The translations under genes and the position numbers were made by a program. Shown here piece after piece: positions 1 through 5,784 of a stretch of 5,784 bases of DNA (its first letter is position 1; every line of letters starts with the position of its first letter). Origin of the DNA: Acidobacteriota bacterium (GTDB lineage Bacteria > Acidobacteriota > Vicinamibacteria > Vicinamibacterales > UBA2999). The notes below the pieces were generated by a model. The model was not told where the DNA came from. It ran no database searches and saw nothing but the letters and a program-made list of their open reading frames with translations. The stretch is from contig JACCSI010000553.1 in assembly GCA_013813075.1 (NCBI GenBank), positions 1 to 5,784 on the forward strand, read 5' to 3'.

Positions 1-446
1 TCGGCAAGCGACTGGCCGCGCGTCACGCGATCGCCGAGCGCCACCGCGACGCGCGTCACCCGACCGGCCGCGATCGGAGTGACGGCGACCTGGCGATAGT
101 CGTTGGCCTCAACCACGCCCGACAGCCGGAGACTTCCTGCAGCTGTGTCCCGCCGTACCGGCGTCACCTCGATGCCCGCCCTATCCACGGCCTCCTGCGT
201 GAGCGTAATCGTCACGTCCGGCAGGGGCGCCGTGTCGGCCCTCGCCGCTGACTCGGCGCCGGGAACCGGCATCTTCATTCCGGCCATCTCGCCGCCAGCC
301 GTCGCGCTCGGCGTCGCGGAAGTAGCCTGCATTTTCATCGCGCTGCGCAGGTAAAGCCACGCGCCGGTCGCGCCCAAAGCGATGAGCGCGCCGGCGGCGA
401 TCGCCACGACGGTCCATCGCATCGGACCTGTAGAGGCGAGCCTCAC
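1..446 (-). CDS. cusB: CusB-like periplasmic adaptor (membrane fusion) subunit of a metal efflux system, 3' end outside window
   Basis: This is the adaptor that would link the RND pump to the outer-membrane channel. Only the first 148 residues are in the window. I read this frame directly from the reverse complement. It has a short basic N-terminus and one hydrophobic segment (about residues 13-31, signal anchor). A Met-rich stretch follows (M37, M39, M54, M57, M59, including the motif EMAGMKMP). Then comes the start of the barrel-sandwich hybrid/lipoyl-like region (about 109-148), with the typical GDRVTRGQSLA turn. The Met cluster near the N-terminus recalls E. coli CusB, whose N-terminal methionines bind Cu(I)/Ag(I). 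The GTG at 446 overlaps the channel gene stop as GTGA and has GGGGAG seven bases upstream. An ATG at 422 is the alternative, giving a protein eight residues shorter, but it has only AGG four bases upstream. Metal specificity is inferred from the Met residues and the neighbouring pump. Confidence 0.88.
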   Translation of the reverse strand, partial: MRLASTGPMRWTVVAIAAGALIALGATGAWLYLRSAMKMQATSATPSATAGGEMAGMKMPVPGAESAARADTAPLPDVTITLTQEAVDRAGIEVTPVRRDTAAGSLRLSGVVEANDYRQVAVTPIAAGRVTRVAVALGDRVTRGQSLA

Positions 447-1783
447 TTCACGTCTCCCCGCGCACGCTTCAGCGCGGTGCGCGCCTCGAATGCTGCACGT
501 AAGGCGTCGGTGTAGCCCATTTCGATCTCCAAAAAGCGGCGCTGCTCGGCAAGGACCTCGGTCAAGGTGCTGCGGCCAAGGTCATACGTCTCGCGGACCA
601 CATCGAGATTCTGCTGGGCCAGCGTCCGCACGCCTGATGTGTAGACGGCAACAGCGCGCCGCGCATGCGCATCGCGCGCGGCAGCGATGGCCAGCTCGGA
701 CTCGGCGGTCAGCGCGCGCGCATCTCGCAGGTATTGTGCCCCGGCCCGTTCGGCCTGCGCCGCCGCAATGGCTCCCTGATTGCGATTGTTGAGCGGCACG
801 ACGACCGTAGCGCCCGCGGCGAGGTTATGAAAGATGCCCTGGACAGGTTCGAGGGTGCCGAGGGATCCGAACGCCATCTGCGGAAAGCTGGCGTTCATGC
901 GCATGTAGCTGCCGAACAAGTTAAGGTCGAGCCGGCCGTCGCTGCGCGCCTGGTCGACGCGCGCCTCGGCGAGCCGCAACCGAGCGTCCGCTTCGAGGAT
1001 ATCCGCCCGTTGCCCAATCGCCGGCGCATCCGTCGTCGCAGTTGCCTGGAGGTCGGCCTGCACGAGAGCGTCGAGCGAATCGCGCACGGTGACGACACCG
1101 TAAGGCGCACCGCCCAGGGCGCGTTTGAGCGCGATCAGTGCTGCCTCGGCCTGGCCGGCCTGTAGCAGACGCCGTGCTTCGAGGCGATGTAATTCCACCT
1201 CGACAATGTTTCGTTCCAGCGGCGGCGTAGCGCCCTCGTCCACACGCCCTCGCAGCAGCTGGTAACTGCTTCGCGTCGCCGCCACGAGCGCGTCGCTCAC
1301 CTCCAGCTCCCGCGCGGCCGCGGCAAGCTCGCCGTATGCTGCACGAATGGTGGTGGCGAGCATGCGCTCTTGGTCGGCGGCGGCGAACTCGGTGACTTCG
1401 ATAGCGCGATCCGCGGCCGCGATGCGGCTGCGGCGGCGAAACAGCTCCAACGGCCACTCGACCTCGGTGCTGGTCGTGTTGTCCGACCCGCGGTTCTGTT
1501 CCTGCCGCATGACCGACACCATGGGATTCGGGCGCAGCGCAGCCTGCTGTCGCCCTCCGCGCGCGGCAGTGATGGTCGTCCGTGCCGCCAATAGCTCCGG
1601 CTCCCGCTCGAGCGCGAGCGCTACCGCCTGATCAATCGACATGCCGCTGACCGGATCAACATATCGCACCGCCATCCGATCGTCCGCGGCGGCTTGCCCC
1701 GTTTGCGCAAGCGCCGGAGTCGCGAGGCACGCAGCGACAACCACGGCGCCCGTGAGAACTCCTGAGCTGATCGACTGCATCAT
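443..1783 (-). CDS. TolC/CzcC-family outer-membrane channel protein of a metal RND efflux system
   Basis: This is the outer-membrane exit duct of the tripartite pump, 446 residues long and complete, a normal length for the CusC/CzcC group. Residues 1-26 form a signal peptide with an ALA|Q signal peptidase I site. There is no lipobox at the cleavage site, so unlike E. coli CusC it is probably not a lipoprotein. Two outer-membrane efflux protein repeats follow, at about 48-225 and 257-440. Recognisable motifs are [13 protein letters not shown] at 108-120, [19 protein letters not shown] at 327-345 and [12 protein letters not shown] at 400-411. The intervening Ala-rich helices fit the long coiled-coil tunnel. 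The start is ATG 1783, which overlaps the pump stop as ATGA and has GAGGGA eight bases upstream. An in-frame ATG at 1852 would lie deep inside the pump gene and would prepend a Trp/Arg-rich segment that spoils the signal peptide. A second ATG at 1780 follows directly. The adaptor gene begins at its stop codon. Confidence 0.93.
   Translation of the reverse strand: MMQSISSGVLTGAVVVAACLATPALAQTGQAAADDRMAVRYVDPVSGMSIDQAVALALEREPELLAARTTITAARGGRQQAALRPNPMVSVMRQEQNRGSDNTTSTEVEWPLELFRRRSRIAAADRAIEVTEFAAADQERMLATTIRAAYGELAAAARELEVSDALVAATRSSYQLLRGRVDEGATPPLERNIVEVELHRLEARRLLQAGQAEAALIALKRALGGAPYGVVTVRDSLDALVQADLQATATTDAPAIGQRADILEADARLRLAEARVDQARSDGRLDLNLFGSYMRMNASFPQMAFGSLGTLEPVQGIFHNLAAGATVVVPLNNRNQGAIAAAQAERAGAQYLRDARALTAESELAIAAARDAHARRAVAVYTSGVRTLAQQNLDVVRETYDLGRSTLTEVLAEQRRFLEIEMGYTDALRAAFEARTALKRARGDVK
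453..459 (-). promoter_or_regulatory. Shine-Dalgarno sequence supporting the GTG start of the adaptor gene
   Basis: On the minus strand GGGGAGA ends six bases before the GTG at 446, a good distance for ribosome binding. It lies inside the last codons of the channel gene, so the adaptor is probably translated by coupling. It favours GTG 446 over ATG 422. Confidence 0.55.
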
Positions 1784-4700
1784 TGAACTATTCCCTCGAA
1801 AGCGACCGACCCGGTGCCAGCAGCCCCCTGCCAGTCGACCGTGAACTGCCATGTGCCCACCATGCCGAACTCGCCAGAGGCGGTGTAGCGTCCAGGCGTG
1901 CCGGAGGGCGTCACCTGCACGCCTCCCGACATCACCATGCCCGGCATGGTCATCGCGCCGCCCGCGCGTACCGTGCCGACATCAATCAGCGCGCCAGTCG
2001 AGGAATCGCGGAACTCGATGACGAAGGCGCTGCGACCTTGGCTGAGCGCCCCGGTTGCCGAGATCACGCGGATCTCGAGATTGCCGGCCTGCACGGTCTG
2101 AATCCGGGTCGTGTCCCCACCGCCCCCCGCGTCGTCATCGCCGCCCCTCCAGCGTTGCGACTGGTAGACGCCGGCCCCAACCGCGACGAGCACGATCACA
2201 ACGATCAATGCGACCCGCAATCGCCGCGCGCGGGAGCCACCGGATGAATGCGACGCTTCGGTGACGGCGTGTGAGGGGCGCGCCAGTTCGCCGACCGGCA
2301 GGTTCCTCGCCCGCAGCCAGTAGAAGATCACCGGCGTCACGATCAGCACGTGCAGGAGTGACGAGAGCATCCCGCCGAGCACCGGCGTCGCCAGCGGCTT
2401 CATCACTTCTGCGCCAACGCTGCTGCTCCACATGATCGGCAGCAGGCCAGCGACCACAGTCGTGACCGTCATCACCTTGGGGCGCAAACGCAGCAAGGCT
2501 CCCTCGGTGACCGCCTCGCGCAGCGACGCCCGCGTCAGTGTGCCGCCCCCCTCGCTCTGTTTCCGCGCGACCGCCTCTTCGAGATAGATCACCATCACCA
2601 TGCCCGTCTGCACCGCAGTGCCAAACAAGGCGATGAACCCCACCCAGACGGCCACCGAGAAGTTATAGCCAAGCAGCCACAGCAGGTAAACGCCACCAGT
2701 CAAAGCAAAGGGCACGGCCATCAGCACGTGTGCCGCCTCGACAACGGAGTGATAGGTGAAATACAGCAGCACGAAGATCACGACGAGGACGATGGGCACA
2801 ACCAGCCGCAGGCGCTGGCGGGCACGCTCCTGATTCTCGAAGCGTCCGCTCCAGCCAAGGTAATAGCCCGCGGGCAGCGGCACCGACGCGGCCACTTTGA
2901 TCTTGGCGTCCTCGACGAAGCTGCCGACGTCGCGGTCCTGGACGTTGAGCAGCACGGTCGCGAGTAGCAGACCGTTCTCCGACGAGATCATTGCGGGACC
3001 GCGCGCCGGGGCAATCGACGCGAGCGCACTGAGAGGAATCTGCGCACCCGACGGCGACGCCACCAGAACACGGCCGACCGCCTGGGGGTCGGCACGATAC
3101 TCTTCGGCATATCGAACCCGGACCGGGAAGCGCTGACGACCCTCGATGGTCATGGCGAGGACCGACTCACCTACCGCTGTCTGAATGACATCCTGGACGT
3201 CGCCGACGTTGATGCCGTATCTTGCGGCCGCCTGTCGGTCGATCGCGATGTTCAAGTACTGCCCACTCGTTACCTGCTCTGGATACACGTTCGAGGCGCC
3301 TGGCACCTGCCGCAACACCTCCGCGACCTGGCGGGCGATTCCCTCGAGTACGTTGAGGTCAGTGCCGAAAATCTTGACGCCCACCTCCGACCGAATCCCC
3401 GTTGTCAGCATGTCGATGCGATTGATGATCGGCATCGTCCAGATCGTCGACACTCCGGGCAGTTGCGCCGCACTACTCATCTCGGACCGCAGCTTCCCTA
3501 TCGTCATGCCGGGCCGCCACGCCTCGCGTGGCTTGAGGTGCACGATAGTTTCGGTCATGTTGAGCGGCGCCGGGTCAGTGGACGTATCGGCCCGAGCCAC
3601 CTTGGCGACGACGTACTCGACTTCCGGGAACGCCATCAATGCCGCATTCTGGCGGACCGCGATCTTGGTGTTTTCCTCGAGCGAGATGCTCGGGTCGGCA
3701 ATCGGCATGAACATCAGATCGCCCTCGTTGAGTGGCGGCATGAATTCATTGCCAATACCACGCGCCAGCAGCAACGCGCCCGCGAAGAGCAGCACCGCCA
3801 ATCCCACCGTGATTTTCCGGTATGACAGCGCCGCCTCCAGCACCGGACGGTATAAGCGCTGCAGCAACCGCATGACCGGGTTGTCGCCTTCCTTGTGGAA
3901 CTTGCCGCCAAGCAGCAACGTGCACAGCACCGGCACCAACGTGACCGCACTGAGCGTCGCCGCCAGCACCGCGAATGTCTTGGTAAACGCCAGCGGGTGG
4001 AACAACTTGCCTTCCTGTCCGGTCAACGCAAAGACCGGCAAAAAAGCGAGCACAATAATTGCCATTGAGAAAAAAATGGGACGACCGACCAGACGTGTTG
4101 ATTCCAATACGGTGGCGGCGACAGCGCGGCGATCACGCGGATCGATGCGGCGCGTCTCGAGAAACCGGAACGCATTTTCAGTGACGACGATACCGGCGTC
4201 GACAAGCACGCCAATCGCAATGGCGATGCCGGCGAGGCTCATGATGTTCGAGGTGACGCCGGCGTAATACATGCCGAGGAAGGCCAAGAGCACGGCGAGC
4301 GGAAGTGGCATCGTCACAATGAGAATCGAGCGAAGGTGCATCAGGAAGAGCACGTGCGCCAGCGTCACCACGACAATCGCCTCGAACAGTGCGGTGCGAA
4401 GCGTCCCGACCGCCTGCTCGATCAATTGCGAGCGGTCATAAAACGGCACGATACGAACGTCGGCCGGCAGGCCCGGTTGAATCTGCGCAATCCGCGCTTT
4501 GACCGCGTCGATCACTTCCTTGGTGTTCACACCGGTGCGAGCGACGACGACACCCCCGACGGCCTCGTTGCGGCCCTTCACCAGCGACGCGACACGAAAG
4601 GCGTTGCCGATCCGGACGCTGGCCACTTGTTTGACGTCGATCGGCACACCGCCCGATGATCCGATGACAATTGTTTCGATGTCCTGCACCGACTGAATGA

Positions 4701-5400
4701 GACCGACGCCCCGAACGATCGACCAGGCGCCGTTGGCCTCAATCACGTTGCCGCCGACATTGACGTTACTGCGGCGCACGGCCTCAACGACGTCTCCCAG
4801 CGGAATGTTGAACGTGCGCAGGCGATTCGGATCGACCTCGACTTGGTACTGCTGCACGTGGCCACCGACGGAGGCGACCTCGGCGACGCCCGGGACAGCA
4901 TTCAGTTGATACCGGACGAACCAATCCTGGAGGCTGCGCAGCTCACGCAGCGACAGCGTCGGGCTTTCAAGGGTGTACCAGAACACGTGCCCGACACCCG
5001 TGGCGTCGGGACCGAGAGTCGGGGTGACGCCGTCGGGCAGGAGTTTACCGATCAGGTTCATCCGTTCGAGAACGCGCGCCCGTGCAAAATACAGGTCCAC
5101 GTCGTCCTGAAAGACGATGTAGATCATGGAGAAGCCAAAGGCCGACTGCGAGCGCACGACGCGAACCCCCGCCAGTCCCTGAAGATTGACGGTCAACGGA
5201 TAGCTGACCTGGTCTTCCACCTCCTGCGCGCTCTGGCCTGGCCAATCGGTAAACACGATGACTTGGTTGTCCGAGAGATCGGGAATCGCGTCGATGGGCG
5301 TTGCGGTTACGGCCCACCATCCCCATCCGGCGAGGGCCAGATAAGAGGCCAGGACGAGAAAGCGATTCTTGAGCGAAAGCTCGATGAGACGGTTGATCAT
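1780..5400 (-). CDS. cusA: CusA-like heavy-metal RND efflux pump with C-terminal transmembrane helix and YtkA/FixH-like domain
   Basis: This is the proton-driven inner-membrane pump, 1206 residues against about 1050 for E. coli CusA. TM1 is at about 13-31, TM2-TM7 lie between about 336 and 547, and TM8-TM12 between about 866 and 1028, with two large periplasmic loops. By alignment from memory, the CusA three-Met Cu/Ag site is kept: M565 (FMP), M615 (PLNM) and M664 (NRIDM) correspond to M573, M623 and M672. In the proton path, D401 ([10 protein letters not shown]) and K975 (RLRPKVMTV) match D405 and K984, but Q931 stands where CusA has E939. The Met pair M391/M1009 is kept as M387/M1000, while M403, M410 and M755 appear as L399, V406 and V747. 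The TM4 motif lacks the DFG signature of CzcA-type Co/Zn/Cd pumps. Residues about 1030-1206 are an extension described separately. ATG 5400 gives the standard [14 protein letters not shown]-terminus, but its ribosome site is weak (GGAG 13 bases away). Substrate is inferred as Cu(I)/Ag(I). Confidence 0.96.
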   Translation of the reverse strand: MINRLIELSLKNRFLVLASYLALAGWGWWAVTATPIDAIPDLSDNQVIVFTDWPGQSAQEVEDQVSYPLTVNLQGLAGVRVVRSQSAFGFSMIYIVFQDDVDLYFARARVLERMNLIGKLLPDGVTPTLGPDATGVGHVFWYTLESPTLSLRELRSLQDWFVRYQLNAVPGVAEVASVGGHVQQYQVEVDPNRLRTFNIPLGDVVEAVRRSNVNVGGNVIEANGAWSIVRGVGLIQSVQDIETIVIGSSGGVPIDVKQVASVRIGNAFRVASLVKGRNEAVGGVVVARTGVNTKEVIDAVKARIAQIQPGLPADVRIVPFYDRSQLIEQAVGTLRTALFEAIVVVTLAHVLFLMHLRSILIVTMPLPLAVLLAFLGMYYAGVTSNIMSLAGIAIAIGVLVDAGIVVTENAFRFLETRRIDPRDRRAVAATVLESTRLVGRPIFFSMAIIVLAFLPVFALTGQEGKLFHPLAFTKTFAVLAATLSAVTLVPVLCTLLLGGKFHKEGDNPVMRLLQRLYRPVLEAALSYRKITVGLAVLLFAGALLLARGIGNEFMPPLNEGDLMFMPIADPSISLEENTKIAVRQNAALMAFPEVEYVVAKVARADTSTDPAPLNMTETIVHLKPREAWRPGMTIGKLRSEMSSAAQLPGVSTIWTMPIINRIDMLTTGIRSEVGVKIFGTDLNVLEGIARQVAEVLRQVPGASNVYPEQVTSGQYLNIAIDRQAAARYGINVGDVQDVIQTAVGESVLAMTIEGRQRFPVRVRYAEEYRADPQAVGRVLVASPSGAQIPLSALASIAPARGPAMISSENGLLLATVLLNVQDRDVGSFVEDAKIKVAASVPLPAGYYLGWSGRFENQERARQRLRLVVPIVLVVIFVLLYFTYHSVVEAAHVLMAVPFALTGGVYLLWLLGYNFSVAVWVGFIALFGTAVQTGMVMVIYLEEAVARKQSEGGGTLTRASLREAVTEGALLRLRPKVMTVTTVVAGLLPIMWSSSVGAEVMKPLATPVLGGMLSSLLHVLIVTPVIFYWLRARNLPVGELARPSHAVTEASHSSGGSRARRLRVALIVVIVLVAVGAGVYQSQRWRGGDDDAGGGGDTTRIQTVQAGNLEIRVISATGALSQGRSAFVIEFRDSSTGALIDVGTVRAGGAMTMPGMVMSGGVQVTPSGTPGRYTASGEFGMVGTWQFTVDWQGAAGTGSVAFEGIVQ
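1783..2220 (-). other. C-terminal extension of the pump: 13th transmembrane helix plus Met-rich YtkA/FixH-like periplasmic domain
   Basis: This covers residues 1061-1206 of the pump, in frame and without a break. A linker (about 1030-1056) ends in a basic cluster (RARRLR) and is followed by a hydrophobic helix at about 1063-1079. A Gly/Asp-rich spacer leads to a compact beta-rich domain at about 1099-1206. That domain has the pattern I associate with YtkA-like/FixH-like proteins: a DSSTGALID turn, a Met-rich [11 protein letters not shown] segment (M1150, M1152, M1155, M1157), GRYTASGEF, then [15 protein letters not shown] pumps end in the cytoplasm after TM12, so an extra helix preceded by positive charges would place the domain in the periplasm. 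No ATG occurs between residues 1012 and 1149, so a separate gene is unlikely. The family call is from pattern recognition. A role in periplasmic copper or silver delivery is inference. Confidence 0.78.
1792..1797 (-). promoter_or_regulatory. Shine-Dalgarno sequence deciding the channel gene start
   Basis: On the minus strand GAGGGA lies eight bases before ATG 1783, within the last codons of the pump gene. Together with the ATGA stop/start overlap it indicates translational coupling between pump and channel, and it supports 1783 over the upstream in-frame ATG at 1852. Confidence 0.6.
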
Positions 5401-5450
5401 GAAGTGGTCGTCGCTCCACCCGGCGCGTCGCGCGCAGACATGAGATGCCA

Positions 5451-5477
5451 GCCGTTGCCACCCCGGTGGCGAACGGC
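5451..5477. repeat. Inverted repeat (hairpin) in the spacer between the Cys-rich gene and the pump gene
   Basis: The arms GCCGTTGCCACC (5451-5462) and GGTGGC-G-AACGGC (5465-5477) pair over 12 bp with one bulged G and a two-base CC centre, so the innermost pairs must open to form a loop. In the minus-strand transcript it starts 14 bases after the Cys-rich stop codon and ends 51 bases before the pump start. The sequence that follows it (TGGCATCTCATG) has no U-run, so it does not look like a complete intrinsic terminator. It could be a partial attenuator, an mRNA stabiliser or a protein site. The rest of the 90-base spacer shows nothing recognisable beyond a weak GGAG near 5413-5416. Confidence 0.6.
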
Positions 5478-5490
5478 GTCGGTGAACCGC

Positions 5491-5784
5491 TTAGATCACG
5501 AAAACGGACAAGAGGAGGCGCGTGTCGGTGGACGAGCGAGGGGTATCTGGCGGGTGCTGGCGCGGCCGCCACGCGCGTGCGATGGCGTCTGCGGCGGCGA
5601 GCGGAACGGTCGGCGTGAGCACCGCGACAAGCGCTGCGGGAGCAAGGGTCGCGTTCGACAACGGCGTCTCTGAATGCTGACGCTGTTCGCCAGCAGCGCA
5701 GCAGTCGTCAGCAGCCTGGTCGTCGCCGCCGTGACCGGCCATCGCGCAGCACGCCATGCGCGCATCGGGGGACGACGCCCACCC
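5491..5784 (-). CDS. Small Cys-rich protein of unknown function next to the metal pump, 5' end outside window
   Basis: The frame is open from the window edge to TAA at 5493-5491, giving 97 visible residues. Near the visible N-terminus is a metal-ligand-like cluster: MACCAMAGH, an acidic stretch, then DDCCAAGEQRQH. These give two CC pairs with nearby His, Met and Asp. An Ala/Pro/Val-rich segment follows, then a basic, Pro-rich region (RPRQHPPDTPR) and a hydrophobic tail LLLSVFVI. An ATG at 5757 would give 88 residues without a signal peptide. Because the frame continues upstream, the true start and an export signal probably lie beyond the window. It precedes the pump gene by 90 bases on the same strand and in the same frame, so co-transcription is plausible. 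I recall similar small Cys-rich proteins beside copper/metal efflux genes, but no function is established that I can name. Metal binding is inferred. That it is coding at all rests on the open frame, composition and context. Confidence 0.6.
   Translation of the reverse strand, partial: GWASSPDARMACCAMAGHGGDDQAADDCCAAGEQRQHSETPLSNATLAPAALVAVLTPTVPLAAADAIARAWRPRQHPPDTPRSSTDTRLLLSVFVI

Noticed and set aside
181..417. Minus-strand frame of 78 codons within the adaptor gene
   Set aside because: It is an Arg/Asp-rich out-of-frame reading of the adaptor gene. The +1-shifted frame gives a membrane anchor and a barrel-sandwich motif instead.
1784..1852. Longer version of the channel gene starting at ATG 1852
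   Set aside because: It would overlap the pump gene by about 70 bases and put a Trp/Arg-rich segment before a clear signal peptide. ATG 1783 has a good ribosome site and an ATGA overlap.
4040..4076. Two A-runs (4040-4045 and 4070-4076) that might be slippage sites in the pump gene
   Set aside because: The pump frame reads straight through with family-typical TM5 sequence on both sides. The runs simply encode Phe/Leu-rich membrane helix, and no useful alternative frame follows.
3185..4267. Long open frame on the plus strand (360 codons) opposite the pump gene
   Set aside because: It is fully antisense to a strongly conserved pump gene. Its translation is Ser/Thr/Arg-rich with no recognisable domain, as expected for the shadow of a GC-rich gene.
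5451..5477. Intrinsic terminator after the Cys-rich gene
   Set aside because: The stem is strong but no U-run follows in the transcript, so it was recorded only as an inverted repeat.
5401..5490. Possible readthrough fusion of the Cys-rich protein to the pump, since both share one frame separated by a single TAA and 30 sense codons
   Set aside because: Thirty stop-free codons are unremarkable in GC-rich DNA, no readthrough signal is evident, and the pump has a normal family N-terminus at ATG 5400.
4843..5673. Plus-strand open frame of 276 codons spanning the pump start and the Cys-rich gene
   Set aside because: It runs antisense through conserved coding sequence, has no ribosome site or domain, and its composition is that of a shadow frame.
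5496..5765. Minus-strand frame of 89 codons overlapping the Cys-rich gene
   Set aside because: It is rich in Arg and Thr with no motif. The alternative frame has the paired CC motifs and stays open to the window edge.

Overview
The window is GC-rich bacterial DNA from a Gram-negative-type (two-membrane) organism. It holds most of one operon-like block, entirely on the minus strand, for a tripartite heavy-metal efflux system of the Cus/Czc (HME-RND) type. The inner-membrane pump keeps the three-methionine metal site and the transmembrane aspartate and lysine typical of Cu(I)/Ag(I) exporters, so monovalent copper or silver is the likeliest substrate. The taxon cannot be fixed from this sequence. 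My impression, from family resemblance only, is an Acidobacteriota or Gemmatimonadota-like environmental bacterium.

Reading in the direction of transcription (right to left): (1) 5784-5491, the 3' part of a small Cys-rich protein of unknown function whose start lies outside the window. (2) 5490-5401, a 90-base spacer containing a near-perfect 12-bp inverted repeat without a U-tract. (3) 5400-1780, a 1206-residue CusA-like RND pump carrying an extra C-terminal transmembrane helix and a Met-rich YtkA/FixH-like domain. (4) 1783-443, a TolC/CzcC-type outer-membrane channel protein that starts inside the pump's stop codon (ATGA overlap). (5) 446-1, the N-terminal 148 residues of a CusB-like periplasmic adaptor, probably starting at a GTG inside the preceding stop codon (GTGA overlap) and running off the window.

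The pump would take metal from the periplasm or cytoplasm, the adaptor would bridge the envelope, and the channel would release metal outside. No separate CusF-type chaperone gene is visible. The Met-rich domain tethered to the pump, the Met-rich N-terminal arm of the adaptor and the Cys-rich leading protein are three candidate metal-handling elements in the same transcription unit. The fused domain on the pump is the most distinctive feature. No RNA genes, CRISPR arrays, insertion sequences, attachment sites or intrinsic terminators were seen. The only non-coding stretch is the 90-base spacer at 5401-5490.
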